A DNA stretch of 64,000 bases. Source: JAOTZA01 sp965224065 (lineage in GTDB: Bacteria > Acidobacteriota > Thermoanaerobaculia > Multivoradales > JAHEKO01). The notes beneath the pieces were generated by a model. That model saw nothing but the letters and a program-made list of their open reading frames with translations, ran no database searches and had not been told where the DNA came from. The stretch lies in assembly GCA_965224065.1 (NCBI GenBank), contig CBDCYF010000005.1:2542001-2606000 (forward strand), given 5' to 3'. This document shows, piece by piece, positions 52,198 to 61,059 of this stretch; position 1 is the stretch's first letter, and each line of letters begins with the position of its first letter. A program made the translations under genes and the position numbers.

Positions 52198-52226
52198 GGC
52201 ACAAAGCTGTAACACCGAAGTGACAA
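52198..52226 (-). promoter_or_regulatory. Pho-box-like array upstream of the porin
   Basis: On the minus strand TTGTCAC (52226-52220), GTGTTAC (52215-52209) and TTGTGCC (52204-52198) repeat at 11-bp spacing, as at the pst locus. They lie about 95 bp upstream of the porin ATG. The remaining 300-bp divergent space between the porin and the TonB receptor holds a further single CTGTCAC at 52294-52300 (minus strand) and several GC-rich palindromic bases, but no other gene. Confidence 0.6.
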
Positions 52227-52412
52227 ACCTGCGACGGGCCCTCGGTCGAAGCGGGCGGGGCGTCACACGTTCGCCGCCCCCGGGCGCGGAGGCGTGACAG
52301 GTTTGCCGCCACGCGGTCATACGAAGTACACCAGGGTTCTCTACTTTGCGCACGACGTGGGGCGAGGATCGCCCGGCCGTCCACAAACACCAACACCAGA
52401 CTTGGAGTGCGC

Positions 52413-55241
52413 ATGTTGAGACGAAAAGGGAGCTTTCTGCCGGCTGCGGCCTTGGCCGCGGTCCTGGGCATGGTCCCCGTCGCGGCGAGCGCCAGCGGAA
52501 CGATCGACGGTGTGGTTCTCAACGGGGTGAACGGCACGCCCATCCCGGGAGTCGAGCTCCGAATCGACGGCACGGACTTCAGGACGACCACAGACGTCGA
52601 CGGCATTTTCCGGGCTCCTGCCCCGACCGGAACCCACGTGGTCGAGGTGACAAAAGAAAACTTCGAGTCCCAGCGGGTGGGCGATGTCAAGGTGGCCGAG
52701 GGTGACGTCACACAGTTTTCGGTGGTGCTGATGCCGGCCGATCCGGCGGCCGCTGTGGCCGAAGCGGTGAGCGGTGACGGCGAGGCGGGCTCGACCAGCT
52801 TTGCCGAGACCATCACGGTGATCACGGACGCCGCGGCGACCACCGAGTCGGCGGTGCTGCTCGAGCGCAAACAGGCGGCCGAGATCAGCGATCTGATCGG
52901 CCAGGAGGAGTTCTCCAAGAACCCGGGAGGCGACGCCGCCGGAGTCCTCATGCGGGTCACCGGCGTCTCGGTTCAGGACGGCAAGTACGTCTACGTCCGG
53001 GGTCTGGGCGATCGCTACAGCAACACGACGTTGAACGGCGCCAAGCTGCCCTCGACCGAGTTCGAGAAGAAGGTCGTGCCCCTCGACCTCTTTCCGTCGG
53101 ATCTGCTCGACAAGGTGGCGATCTCGAAGTCCTATACCGCGGACAAGCCGGGCGAGTTTGCGGCCGGGTCGATCGACATGGTGACCCGGCAATTCCCCAC
53201 TCGTCAGTACTTCTCGCTCGGACTCTCGGCGGCGCACAACTCGGTGACCACCGGCGATGACTTCCTGACCGCCGGCGATGGCCTTTCGTTTACCGGCGGC
53301 GGCGGCCAGCCGATTGCGAGCGGCATACCGTCTGAGCCGCTGGTTCGATTGAGCCCGATTACCGGCCGCGGCTTTACCGCCGAAGAGCTCGAGGCGTTTG
53401 GAGAGCAGCTCGTCGGCTTCTGGTCGCCGCGGGGAATCTTTGGTGGTGGCTCGGCCGAGTCGGCCTCGCCGGACTACGGGTTCGATCTCGGGTACGGGAA
53501 CACCTTCGGCAAGCTGGGCCTGGTGCTGACCGCGACCCAGGGGGTGGGTTACTCCAACCGGGCCGAAGAGAGGATCTTCTACAACGCGGCCGGCGACCGG
53601 CTCCAGGTCAACGAGGCGTACGACCTCGACTACAGCACCGAGGAAGTCAAGCGCGGCGGCCTGGCGAATTTTTCCTATGCCTTCAACGGCAACAATCGGC
53701 TGGAGCTGCGCTCGATCTTCACCGACTTGTCGACCAGCGAAGGCCGGTTCCAGGAAGGTTTTTTTTCCGACCTCAACGACCAGATTCGCGACTACCGGGT
53801 CAGCTACCGCAACCAGGAGATTCTCAACCTGCAGCTCCGCGGCGAGCACTTTCTGTCCAACGCCTTTGGCGGCGGCAGTCTTCTCGAGTGGCGTTTCGGA
53901 GAGGCGGACGCGACGACGGACGAGAACCGGCGGCAGACGCTGTACCTACGGGGCCCCGACGACCAGTACCGGTTGACCGACAACGCCCAGAGCGGGTTTA
54001 TGTACTTCAACGACCTCAACGACACCATCCGCGACGGCGCGCTGGATTTCTCGGCCTTTCTCTCGCAGGGAGTGACCGGGACGGTCAAGGCCGGGCTTGC
54101 CTGGACCGAGAACGACCGGGACTTTACCGGCCGCCGGCTACGCTATTTCCACCGGCGAACCGGCGGTGTCGATCTGACCCTGTCGCCCGAGCAGCTTTTT
54201 GTCGAAGAGAACATCGGCCCCGACGGGTTCGAGCTCGAGGAGATCACCCGGCCGACCGACACCTACGACGGTCAGCACGAGATTCAGGCGGGCTATGTCC
54301 AGGTCGATCTGGCGTGGGAGAGATGGCGTGTGATCGCCGGCGCCCGCTACGAGGACTCCCAGCTCGAGGTGGTCACCCAGGACCGCAACAACCTCAACTC
54401 GGCCCCGCTCGTCACCCTTCTCGACGAACAGGAGCTCCCGGCCTCGCTGAGCGTGGTCTACAAGATGCGCGACGACATGAACCTGCGCGCGGTGGCGAGC
54501 CAGACGGTCAACCGGCCTTCGTTTCGCGAGCTGGCGCCCTTTACCTTCACCCACATCGTCGGCGGCTACGCCATCCAGGGCAACCCCGACCTGGTCAGCG
54601 CCACCATCCGGAGCTTTGACCTGCGCTGGGAGTGGTTCCCCGCCCCGACCGAGGTCATCGCGGCGAGCATTTTCTTCAAGGAGTTCGACAAGCCGATCGA
54701 GCAGGTGGTGATCCCGGGCGCCGAGTTTCTCGAAACTTTTGCCAATGCCGCCGGGGCCGAGAACTTTGGCGCCGAGATCGAGCTGCGGCGCAACCTCGGC
54801 AGTCTGAGCGAAGCGCTCTCGAAGCTCACCGCAGTCTTCAACTACACCTGGGTGGACTCGGAGATCGACATCGATCCCTCGGCCAGCGTGTTGACCAGTG
54901 CGCGGCGGCCCCTGGTGGGCCAGCCCGACAGCGTGCTCAACGCGGTTCTCGAGTGGGACAACACCGAGTCCGACAGCCTCGTGCGGCTGCTCTACAACAT
55001 GACCGGCGACAAGGTGGGGATCGCAGGCTCGTTTGGACTTCCCGACGTGGTCGAGGACGCTCGTTCGACGGTCGATCTCACCTACATCCAGGGGCTTGGC
55101 AGTGTGCTCGAGGACCTCAAGCTCAAGATCTCCGCTCGCAACCTCACCAACGAGACGTGGAGCTGGAGCCAGGGTGGAGAGCCCTTTCGCCGTTTTGACA
55201 AAGGAAGAACCTTTAGCTTGGGGCTGAGTTTCAAGTTCTAG
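52413..55241 (+). CDS. TonB-dependent receptor with N-terminal carboxypeptidase-regulatory-like domain
   Basis: About 942 residues (ATG 52413, GGAG 6 bp upstream; GTG 52407 also possible). Signal peptide, then a regulatory-like Ig domain (GTIDGVVLNGVNGTPIPGVE), a TonB-box-like region, a plug domain (QEEFSKNPGGDAAGVLMRVT, YVYVRGLGDRYSNTTLNGAK, SYTADKPGEFAAGSIDMVTR) and a 22-strand barrel ending FSLGLSFKF (terminal Phe). Such receptors import scarce substrates through the outer membrane using TonB. The two genes downstream are likely its operon partners. Substrate unknown; adjacency to a Pho-box-preceded porin raises the possibility of a phosphate-related ligand. Confidence 0.92.
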   Translation: MLRRKGSFLPAAALAAVLGMVPVAASASGTIDGVVLNGVNGTPIPGVELRIDGTDFRTTTDVDGIFRAPAPTGTHVVEVTKENFESQRVGDVKVAEGDVTQFSVVLMPADPAAAVAEAVSGDGEAGSTSFAETITVITDAAATTESAVLLERKQAAEISDLIGQEEFSKNPGGDAAGVLMRVTGVSVQDGKYVYVRGLGDRYSNTTLNGAKLPSTEFEKKVVPLDLFPSDLLDKVAISKSYTADKPGEFAAGSIDMVTRQFPTRQYFSLGLSAAHNSVTTGDDFLTAGDGLSFTGGGGQPIASGIPSEPLVRLSPITGRGFTAEELEAFGEQLVGFWSPRGIFGGGSAESASPDYGFDLGYGNTFGKLGLVLTATQGVGYSNRAEERIFYNAAGDRLQVNEAYDLDYSTEEVKRGGLANFSYAFNGNNRLELRSIFTDLSTSEGRFQEGFFSDLNDQIRDYRVSYRNQEILNLQLRGEHFLSNAFGGGSLLEWRFGEADATTDENRRQTLYLRGPDDQYRLTDNAQSGFMYFNDLNDTIRDGALDFSAFLSQGVTGTVKAGLAWTENDRDFTGRRLRYFHRRTGGVDLTLSPEQLFVEENIGPDGFELEEITRPTDTYDGQHEIQAGYVQVDLAWERWRVIAGARYEDSQLEVVTQDRNNLNSAPLVTLLDEQELPASLSVVYKMRDDMNLRAVASQTVNRPSFRELAPFTFTHIVGGYAIQGNPDLVSATIRSFDLRWEWFPAPTEVIAASIFFKEFDKPIEQVVIPGAEFLETFANAAGAENFGAEIELRRNLGSLSEALSKLTAVFNYTWVDSEIDIDPSASVLTSARRPLVGQPDSVLNAVLEWDNTESDSLVRLLYNMTGDKVGIAGSFGLPDVVEDARSTVDLTYIQGLGSVLEDLKLKISARNLTNETWSWSQGGEPFRRFDKGRTFSLGLSFKF

Positions 55242-55290
55242 AGCCCCGACCGGCAACCGACAACCCATACGCAGATCAAGGAGGAGGTGT

Positions 55291-57012
55291 ATGACTCGGA
55301 AACTCCCCATCGGAACTCTGGCCACTCTGGGGCTGGTAACGGCGCTGACAGCTGCGCTGGGCACTGCGCCGATAGCCGCGCAGCCGCCATCGGTCGAAGA
55401 CGGCTTTGGACCGGTGGAGCCCGGGGTCTCCGGCCGCCCGGCCATGCTGATCGAGACCGACTACTACGTCTACGGTCCCGGCACCGGCTTTACCGACCCG
55501 GCAGTGGCGCTGACCCTCAAGGCCAACGATTTCAGCGACCCCACCACGCTCTACATGTACTGGCACGATCGGGGCAGCGGCCAGCAGCTTTTCTACAACA
55601 CCAAGCTCGGGTTCACTCCGGGCGAGGTGGACCTGTTCGGTGACCCGGGGGCTCCCCGGCGCTTGGTCCTGCCGGCGCTGACGCCGCGCGACGGTTTTCG
55701 CCTTTTTGGGCCCGACAGCGCCCTCGGCCCGCTGCCGGCGATCATCCCCGGCACCACCGGCCGCTATCAATTCGTCATCGAGGCGCGCGATGCCGACGGC
55801 GTGCAGGTCATCAGCCGCGCCAACGGGCTCTACAACTATGTCGACGGCGTGGTGACCCACGGCGGGGCGATCAATGCCTCGGAGACCTGGGACTCGGACG
55901 ATCTGCACTTTCTGGAGAGCCCGGTCAATGTCACCGACGGCACCTTGACGATCGAGCCCGGAACGGTCGTCCTGGGATCCAAAGCGGGTCAGGGCACATT
56001 GGTGATCGAGAGTGGCGCCCGGATCGACGCCAGCGGTGAGGCTCTCGACCCCATCATCTTCAGCTCCGAGCTGCCGGTCGGCGACCGAGGCCCCGGCGAC
56101 TGGGGCGGTTTGGTGATGAACGGGTTTGCGACCACCAACCAGGGCACCAGCCCCCGTCCGCAGGGCGAAGGCAACTCGGGTCCGTTTGGCGGCGACAACG
56201 ACAACAGCAACAGCGGCAATCTCGAGTTCGCGCGGGTCGAGTTCGCGGGGATCCGTTTCAGCGAGCAGAACGAGCTCAACGGGATCGCCCTTCAGGGCGT
56301 CGGCAGAAACACCACTATCAACAACATCCAGGTCCACTTCAACCAGGATGACGGAGTGGAGTTCTTCGGTGGCACGGTGGACGCGAAGTACATCCTCGTG
56401 ACCGCGTCCAACGACGACAGCCTCGACTGGACCTTTGGCTGGCGAGGACGGTTGCAACATGCCGTCGTCATTCAGTGTGGCGGTGAGGAGCAGGACAACG
56501 GCATCGAGGCCGACAACTTCGAGGTCGACGAGACGGCGGAGCCGATCTCCAACCCGGAGATGCGCAACCTCACCTTTGTCGGCGACCTCAATAGTGGGGC
56601 TCCACCGGCGACCGACGAGGGCGCCATCTTTCGCCGCGGCACCAAGGTGTCGGTCGACAACGCCCTCTGGACCCAGTTTCCCAACATGGGGATCGTTATC
56701 GACGGCGACACCAGTAACTCGTATCTCAACGGCAACGGGATCTCGCTCGAGAACACCGTGCTCTTTGACAACGCGGGCGGCGCGGCCAACGTGGACCTCG
56801 GCGCCCTGGGTGACCCGAGCGCCGACGACCCGGGTTTCTTCAACGACCCGCTCGGCCGGCCCGGCTGCGGTGTGACGCCCGATGTCACCTTTGCCAACAG
56901 CGCCAGCAGTTCGTCGGGCAGCGGTTTCTTCGACGCCGCTCCCTATGTCGGAGGAGTCGATCCCGCCGACCCGTGGATCGATGACGGCTGGACGACGTTC
57001 TCGGACAACTAG
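55291..57012 (+). CDS. secreted beta-helix-like protein, partner of the TonB receptor
   Basis: 573 residues from ATG 55291, preceded by a strong AAGGAGGAGG site. Signal peptide ends near APIAAQ. The N-terminal 190 residues form a beta domain (MLIETDYYVYGPGTGFTDPA, RYQFVIEARDADGVQV). From about residue 200 a right-handed beta-helix-like region has repeated short strands and Asn/Asp turns: LESPVNVTDGTLTIEPGTVV, DPIIFSSELPVGDRGPGDWG, NNIQVHFNQDDGVEFFGGTV and others. No enzyme motif stands out. Tightly placed 49 bp after the TonB receptor, it probably captures or presents the receptor's ligand at the surface; that role is inference. Confidence 0.75.
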   Translation: MTRKLPIGTLATLGLVTALTAALGTAPIAAQPPSVEDGFGPVEPGVSGRPAMLIETDYYVYGPGTGFTDPAVALTLKANDFSDPTTLYMYWHDRGSGQQLFYNTKLGFTPGEVDLFGDPGAPRRLVLPALTPRDGFRLFGPDSALGPLPAIIPGTTGRYQFVIEARDADGVQVISRANGLYNYVDGVVTHGGAINASETWDSDDLHFLESPVNVTDGTLTIEPGTVVLGSKAGQGTLVIESGARIDASGEALDPIIFSSELPVGDRGPGDWGGLVMNGFATTNQGTSPRPQGEGNSGPFGGDNDNSNSGNLEFARVEFAGIRFSEQNELNGIALQGVGRNTTINNIQVHFNQDDGVEFFGGTVDAKYILVTASNDDSLDWTFGWRGRLQHAVVIQCGGEEQDNGIEADNFEVDETAEPISNPEMRNLTFVGDLNSGAPPATDEGAIFRRGTKVSVDNALWTQFPNMGIVIDGDTSNSYLNGNGISLENTVLFDNAGGAANVDLGALGDPSADDPGFFNDPLGRPGCGVTPDVTFANSASSSSGSGFFDAAPYVGGVDPADPWIDDGWTTFSDN

Positions 57013-57036
57013 AACCGGAGACGAAGGAGAACAGAT

Positions 57037-57765
57037 ATGAAAAAGTTCGTTTTTGTTTGCGCTCTGGCGGCCCTCCTGCTCGTCCCGGTGGGCGCGTCGG
57101 CCGATGACCTGACCGCCCGGCTCTCGCGAGGGCGGGGCCTGGTGAGTCTCCAGGTAGACGGCGGCAGCATCGAGTACTCCATCCTCACCAACGAGATCGG
57201 CAACCTGACCGGCGCCGAGATCCGTCAGGGATCGACGACGGTCCTGGACCTCGGCATCACCGGTGTCTTTGGCAGCGCCCAAGGCGCGGTCGACGGCTCG
57301 GGCATCGACCTGGCCGACCTGCAGGCCAATCCGGCCCAATACAGCGTGGTCGTGACCGGCACCGGCGGGAGCCTCGATGGCACGCTGCGCAGCGCCGGCG
57401 AGAGCTCGTCGGGCGGCGGCGGTGGCGCACCGGTCGACCTGGACAACTTCAAGACCAAGGCGAAGAAGAGCGGCAAGCTCATCGCGCGGGTCCGCAACCG
57501 GAGCGACACGGCCTCGGCCGCTGCCTCGGTGACGTTCTTTCTGTCGGAGAACGACATGCTCGATAGCGACGACACCCAGATCGGGGCGGCCAGCTTGGCC
57601 TCGATTCCCGCCGGAGCGGCGCGAAAAGCCACCGTCAGGATCGATTATCCCGAAGATCTGTCCGGCAAGAGGCGGTACATCATTTCGGTGGCCGACCCGG
57701 CCGACATCAACCAGGATCCCGATCGGTCCAACAACAGCTCTTCGAAGCGACGCAGGATTCCCTAG
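57037..57765 (+). CDS. secreted protein with CHRD-like and CARDB-like domains
   Basis: 242 residues. Signal peptide ends VGASAD. Residues about 25-120 resemble a CHRD domain (SIEYSILTNEIGNLTGAEIR, VLDLGITGVFGSAQGAVDGS) without the usual HIH motif; a Gly/Ser-rich linker follows; residues about 140-235 resemble a CARDB adhesion-like module (GKLIARVRNRSDTASAAASV, FFLSENDMLDSDD, DQNxxDRSNN-type end). Likely secreted or surface-bound. Third gene of the receptor operon (24 bp after the beta-helix gene), and a strong terminator follows. Confidence 0.65.
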   Translation: MKKFVFVCALAALLLVPVGASADDLTARLSRGRGLVSLQVDGGSIEYSILTNEIGNLTGAEIRQGSTTVLDLGITGVFGSAQGAVDGSGIDLADLQANPAQYSVVVTGTGGSLDGTLRSAGESSSGGGGGAPVDLDNFKTKAKKSGKLIARVRNRSDTASAAASVTFFLSENDMLDSDDTQIGAASLASIPAGAARKATVRIDYPEDLSGKRRYIISVADPADINQDPDRSNNSSSKRRRIP

Positions 57766-57802
57766 GGGAAGCCCCCTGGATGCCGAATTCTCCTCGGCAG
57801 AT

Positions 57803-57840
57803 GCCGGCCCCGGTCCTGGCCGACCGGGGCCGGCCTTTTT
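57803..57840 (+). terminator. rho-independent terminator ending the TonB-receptor operon
   Basis: A 13-bp stem (GCCGGCCCCGGTC paired with GACCGGGGCCGGC) with loop CTGGCC is followed by CTTTTT. It lies 38 bp after the stop of the CHRD-like gene and closes the three-gene unit. Confidence 0.9.
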
Positions 57841-57882
57841 CCAACCGGAGAAGGCTTCCTGAGAGATAGATCTCGAAACGGT

Positions 57883-58899
57883 TTGCAACGCGGCTCGGCC
57901 CGCTGGCTCGTTCTTTTGGCGATGATGGGGGTTCCAGTGGCCGCCGGGGGGCCGATCCCCGCTGTCGCTGGTGCTTCTCCAGGAGACCGGCCGCAAGCGG
58001 AGCTCGATCTGCGAGACGAGCTCTGGGGCTCTCCGTCTCCCGACTTGACGGCGGCAGTGGCCGAGGAGCGGTCGCGGTGTGCCGGGAGCTTGCGCGTGTG
58101 TGGAGGGCTCGGCCTGTTCTACTCGCGCAGCGCCGCCCAGTCGGCCGAGGAGCCGGCACGCGCAGCGACGATCTATCGTCTGGCCTGCGCCGATGGATTC
58201 CCGTGGGCGTGTTACCAGCTCGGTCGATTGGCGCGACAGGGCTCGGGAGTGCCGTCTCTCCCGCAAGCGGCGGTCGCTCTTTTCGAACGCTCGTGCTCGG
58301 GTGGGGAACACCGCGGCTGTCTGGGTCTTGCCGAGATGTTGGCGCGAGGAGAGGGGACGCCCCCGGACCGCGCGCGAGCGGAGAATCTGTACCAGACCGA
58401 ATGCGACGCGGGCCACACCGCGGGCTGCTGGAGATTCGCGCTTTTCTTGAGCGAGGAGGACCCGGAGCTCGCGGGGACGACGAAAGAACGGGAAGCTCGA
58501 ATCGACGAGTGTTTCCGCCGCGCCTGCACCGGGGGCTACGGTCCCTCCTGTCAGTGGCTGGCCGAACGGTACAAAGCAAGGGCGGACGTCGTGGCCGCGG
58601 CGGACTACTTTGGTCAGGCGTGCGACCGCGACCACCTGCCGGGTTGTGTGGGCCTGGCGGAGCACCTGGCGTCGGGCGAGGGGATCTCGGCGAACCCGGA
58701 GTTTGCCGCGCACATCTTCCGGCGCGCTTGCGCCGGAGAGCACGCCGACGCCTGTCTGCGGCTCGCCGGGCTCTATCGCGAGGGGCTTGGGGTCGTGGCC
58801 GACGTTAGGGTGGCTGTCGAGCTGGAGCGGCGAGCCTGCGTCCTGAGCTCGTCCGCCGGCGACACAAACGCGTGCGAGCTTCGTGACCCGAAAGGGTAG
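57883..58899 (+). CDS. exported cysteine-rich Sel1-like repeat protein
   Basis: About 338 residues from TTG 57883, with a signal segment ending near AVAGA. The protein has seven or eight alpha/alpha repeats of about 36 residues, each with a Cys in the AC-x-x-G or GC-x-x-L position (ACADGFPWACYQLGRLARQG, SCSGGEHRGCLGLAEMLARG, ECDAGHTAGCWRFALFLSEE, ACTGGYGPSCQWLAERYKAR, ACDRDHLPGCVGLAEHLASG, ACAGEHADACLRLAGLYREG). This is the disulfide-rich Sel1 architecture of Helicobacter HcpA-like proteins, which are secreted. Function unknown. Confidence 0.8.
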   Translation: MQRGSARWLVLLAMMGVPVAAGGPIPAVAGASPGDRPQAELDLRDELWGSPSPDLTAAVAEERSRCAGSLRVCGGLGLFYSRSAAQSAEEPARAATIYRLACADGFPWACYQLGRLARQGSGVPSLPQAAVALFERSCSGGEHRGCLGLAEMLARGEGTPPDRARAENLYQTECDAGHTAGCWRFALFLSEEDPELAGTTKEREARIDECFRRACTGGYGPSCQWLAERYKARADVVAAADYFGQACDRDHLPGCVGLAEHLASGEGISANPEFAAHIFRRACAGEHADACLRLAGLYREGLGVVADVRVAVELERRACVLSSSAGDTNACELRDPKG

Positions 58900-58908
58900 G
58901 GAAACCGG

Positions 58909-59802
58909 CTAGTCGCCGCTCGGTGTCGGCGGGTCGGTCGAGTAGTCGTAAAAGCCGCGGCCGGTCTTGCGCCCCAGATCGCCGCGTTTGACCCGCCGCT
59001 CGAGCGAGGGCGGGGGGGCGTCCTCTTGCCGGCCGGTGCGCTCGAAGATCTCCATGCGCGCGTTGTAGCCGATATCGAGCCCCGAGAAATCGGCGAGCTG
59101 GAACGGCCCCAGGGGATGGTTCAAGCCCAGGCGGCAGGCGTTGTCGATGTCCTCGAAGGTCGCGACACCGTTCTCGAGCAAGAAGTAGGCTTCGTTCGAG
59201 AGCGCCCGCAAGATGCGGTTGACCAGAAAGCCCGGCATTTCCTTGTGGAGCAGCACCGGCTGCTTGCCCATGCGCCGGGCGAACCCCGCGGTGGTGTCGA
59301 GGGTCTCTTCCGAGGTCGCGGTGCCCCGCACGATCTCGACCAGCCGCATCACCAGGGGCGGAAAGAAAAAGTGCATATTGCAGACGCGGTCGGGCCTCTG
59401 AGTGGCGTCGGCAATCTCCGAGCTCATCAGGTAGGAGCTGTTGGTGGCCAGGATGGCGTGCTCGGGGCAGATTTTGTCGAGCGCGGCAAAGACCTCACGC
59501 TTGACGTCGAGCCGCTCCACCACGGCCTCGATGACGAAATCGGCGCCATCGGCCGCAACCGCGAGGTCGGTCCCGGTGGTCAGCCGGTCAAACGCGGCCT
59601 CGAGCTCCTCCGGCGTCATCTTGCCCTTGTCGACTCGCCGCGCGAGGTGTTTGCGGTTGGTCGCGACCGCGGTTTCGAGCTGCTCGCCGGAAATGTCGTG
59701 GAGCCGGGTCTCGATGCCCGCGAGCGCGCCCAGAATGGCGATCTGCGAGCCCATCTGGCCCGCGCCGGTCACGCACAGGGTCTCTATATTGGCGGCGTTC
59801 AT
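58909..59802 (-). CDS. 3-hydroxyacyl-CoA dehydrogenase (3-hydroxybutyryl-CoA type)
   Basis: 297 residues, a stand-alone single-function enzyme. ATG 59802 has GGAGAG about 6 bp upstream. NAD-binding TLCVTGAGQMGSQIAILGAL; FVIEAVVERLDVKREVFAAL; LATNSSYLMSSEIADATQRP (an expected Ser-Ser loop); CNMHFFFPPLVMRLVEIVRG with the catalytic His; PGFLVNRILRALSNEAYFLL; and LGLNHPLGPFQLADFSGLDI. Oxidises 3-hydroxyacyl-CoA in fatty-acid or butanoate metabolism. It faces away from the glycosyltransferase gene with 88 bp between the starts. Confidence 0.92.
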   Translation of the reverse strand: MNAANIETLCVTGAGQMGSQIAILGALAGIETRLHDISGEQLETAVATNRKHLARRVDKGKMTPEELEAAFDRLTTGTDLAVAADGADFVIEAVVERLDVKREVFAALDKICPEHAILATNSSYLMSSEIADATQRPDRVCNMHFFFPPLVMRLVEIVRGTATSEETLDTTAGFARRMGKQPVLLHKEMPGFLVNRILRALSNEAYFLLENGVATFEDIDNACRLGLNHPLGPFQLADFSGLDIGYNARMEIFERTGRQEDAPPPSLERRVKRGDLGRKTGRGFYDYSTDPPTPSGD

Positions 59803-59890
59803 GGTCTCTCCTTGAAAAAAGCGCCGACAGGATACCGTCCCGGCGCCGTAGGACAAACGACTCCGGCAGCCCTCTATAGGATGGACCGCC

Positions 59891-60973
59891 GTGCCGCCCT
59901 CCATCGCCTTCTTTGTCACCCCGCACGGCTTTGGCCACGCCGCCCGTGCGGCCGCGGTGATGGGGGAGCTGCGCCGGCTGGAGCCCTCGGTCGAGCTCCT
60001 GGTCTTCACCACCGTCCCGAGGTGGTTTTTTGAAGACTCCCTGGAGGGACCGTTTGAGTATTTTCCGCTCCGCACCGACGTGGGAATGGCCCAGAAGGGG
60101 CCGTTCGAGGAAGACCTGGGCGAGACGCTGGTCGCTCTCGATGAGTTCTGGCGCGGGTTCGAAGAGGCCGCCACCGAAGCGGCCCGTCTCCTCAAGAGCC
60201 GGCGGGTCGACCTTGCCGTCTGCGACGTTGCTCCGTTGGGGATCGCGGCGGCGCGCCGCGCGGGTCGTCCCTCCGTTCTCATCGAGAATTTCACCTGGGA
60301 CTGGATCTACCGTACATACCCGGCCGCCGCATCCGAGCTGGAGGTGTATGCGGTCCGAAACGAGGAGCTAAACGCCGCCGCCCACCTGCGGTTTCAGGCC
60401 GAGCCGGTCTGTGCCCCGCTTGCCGGGTCGGTCGCGGTGGCGCCGGTCAGCCGCGAGCCCCGGCGGAGCCGTACCGAGGTGCGTCGCGCCGTCGGCCTGC
60501 GGGACACGGACCGGCGCAAGCTGGTTCTTCTGACCATGGGGGGGCTGGGCTGGGACCGTGCCGCCATCACCGAGGTGTCGGGAGACTTTTTTGCGGTGTT
60601 TCTAGGCGGAGTGGACTCGCTCGAAAGACGCGGTTCCTCGCTCTTGCTGCCGGATCGCTCGCCCCTCTATCCACCGGACTTGATGCGCGCCGCCGATCTG
60701 GTCGTCGGCAAGCTCGGCTACAGTACGGTGGCCGAATGTGTTCGCGGCCGGACGCCGCTGTTGTATCTCGAGAGACCCGGCTTCCCGGAATCGCCGATCC
60801 TGGCGACCTACGCCAGAGCCCAGCTCAGTGGGCGCGTGATCGACCGCGAGCTGTTCGCGGGAGACGGCTGGGTCGGAGAGGTGCGGGCCGTTCTCGACAC
60901 CCCGAGACCGCTTGCAAGAAGGTCCAGCGGTTCCCGAGCGATCGCCTCGCGTCTGCTCGAGCTGTCGAAATAA
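59891..60973 (+). CDS. GT-B glycosyltransferase (GT28/MurG-like)
   Basis: 360 residues starting at GTG 59891. IAFFVTPHGFGHAARAAAVM is the nucleotide-sugar-binding start of MurG-like glycosyltransferases; the C-terminal donor site reads LPDRSPLYPPDLMRAADLVVGKLGYSTVAECVRGRTPLLYLE. The middle (VLIENFTWDWIYRTYPAA, KLVLLTMGGLGWD) is typical of this fold. The substrate and acceptor are not evident. A hairpin terminator for the convergent TonB receptor lies 31 bp after the stop. Confidence 0.82.
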   Translation: MPPSIAFFVTPHGFGHAARAAAVMGELRRLEPSVELLVFTTVPRWFFEDSLEGPFEYFPLRTDVGMAQKGPFEEDLGETLVALDEFWRGFEEAATEAARLLKSRRVDLAVCDVAPLGIAAARRAGRPSVLIENFTWDWIYRTYPAAASELEVYAVRNEELNAAAHLRFQAEPVCAPLAGSVAVAPVSREPRRSRTEVRRAVGLRDTDRRKLVLLTMGGLGWDRAAITEVSGDFFAVFLGGVDSLERRGSSLLLPDRSPLYPPDLMRAADLVVGKLGYSTVAECVRGRTPLLYLERPGFPESPILATYARAQLSGRVIDRELFAGDGWVGEVRAVLDTPRPLARRSSGSRAIASRLLELSK

Positions 60974-61003
60974 AAACCGCCGGAAGGGTGGCAGTCTCCT
61001 TTG

Positions 61004-61037
61004 TAAAAAAAGAGCCGCCGGCAAAAGCCGGCGGCTC
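61004..61037 (-). terminator. rho-independent terminator for the convergent TonB receptor
   Basis: On the minus strand GAGCCGCCGGC, loop TTTT and GCCGGCGGCTC are followed by seven T residues. The terminator begins 22 bp after the receptor stop. Confidence 0.9.
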
Positions 61038-61059
61038 GATAGGGAGGTAGGAGGACACT

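Noticed and set aside
55276..58743. A 1155-codon open frame on the minus strand
   Set aside because: It runs antisense to three well-supported exported-protein genes and a strong terminator. Its composition is Arg/Ala/Gly-rich with no recognisable motif, typical of shadow frames in GC-rich DNA.
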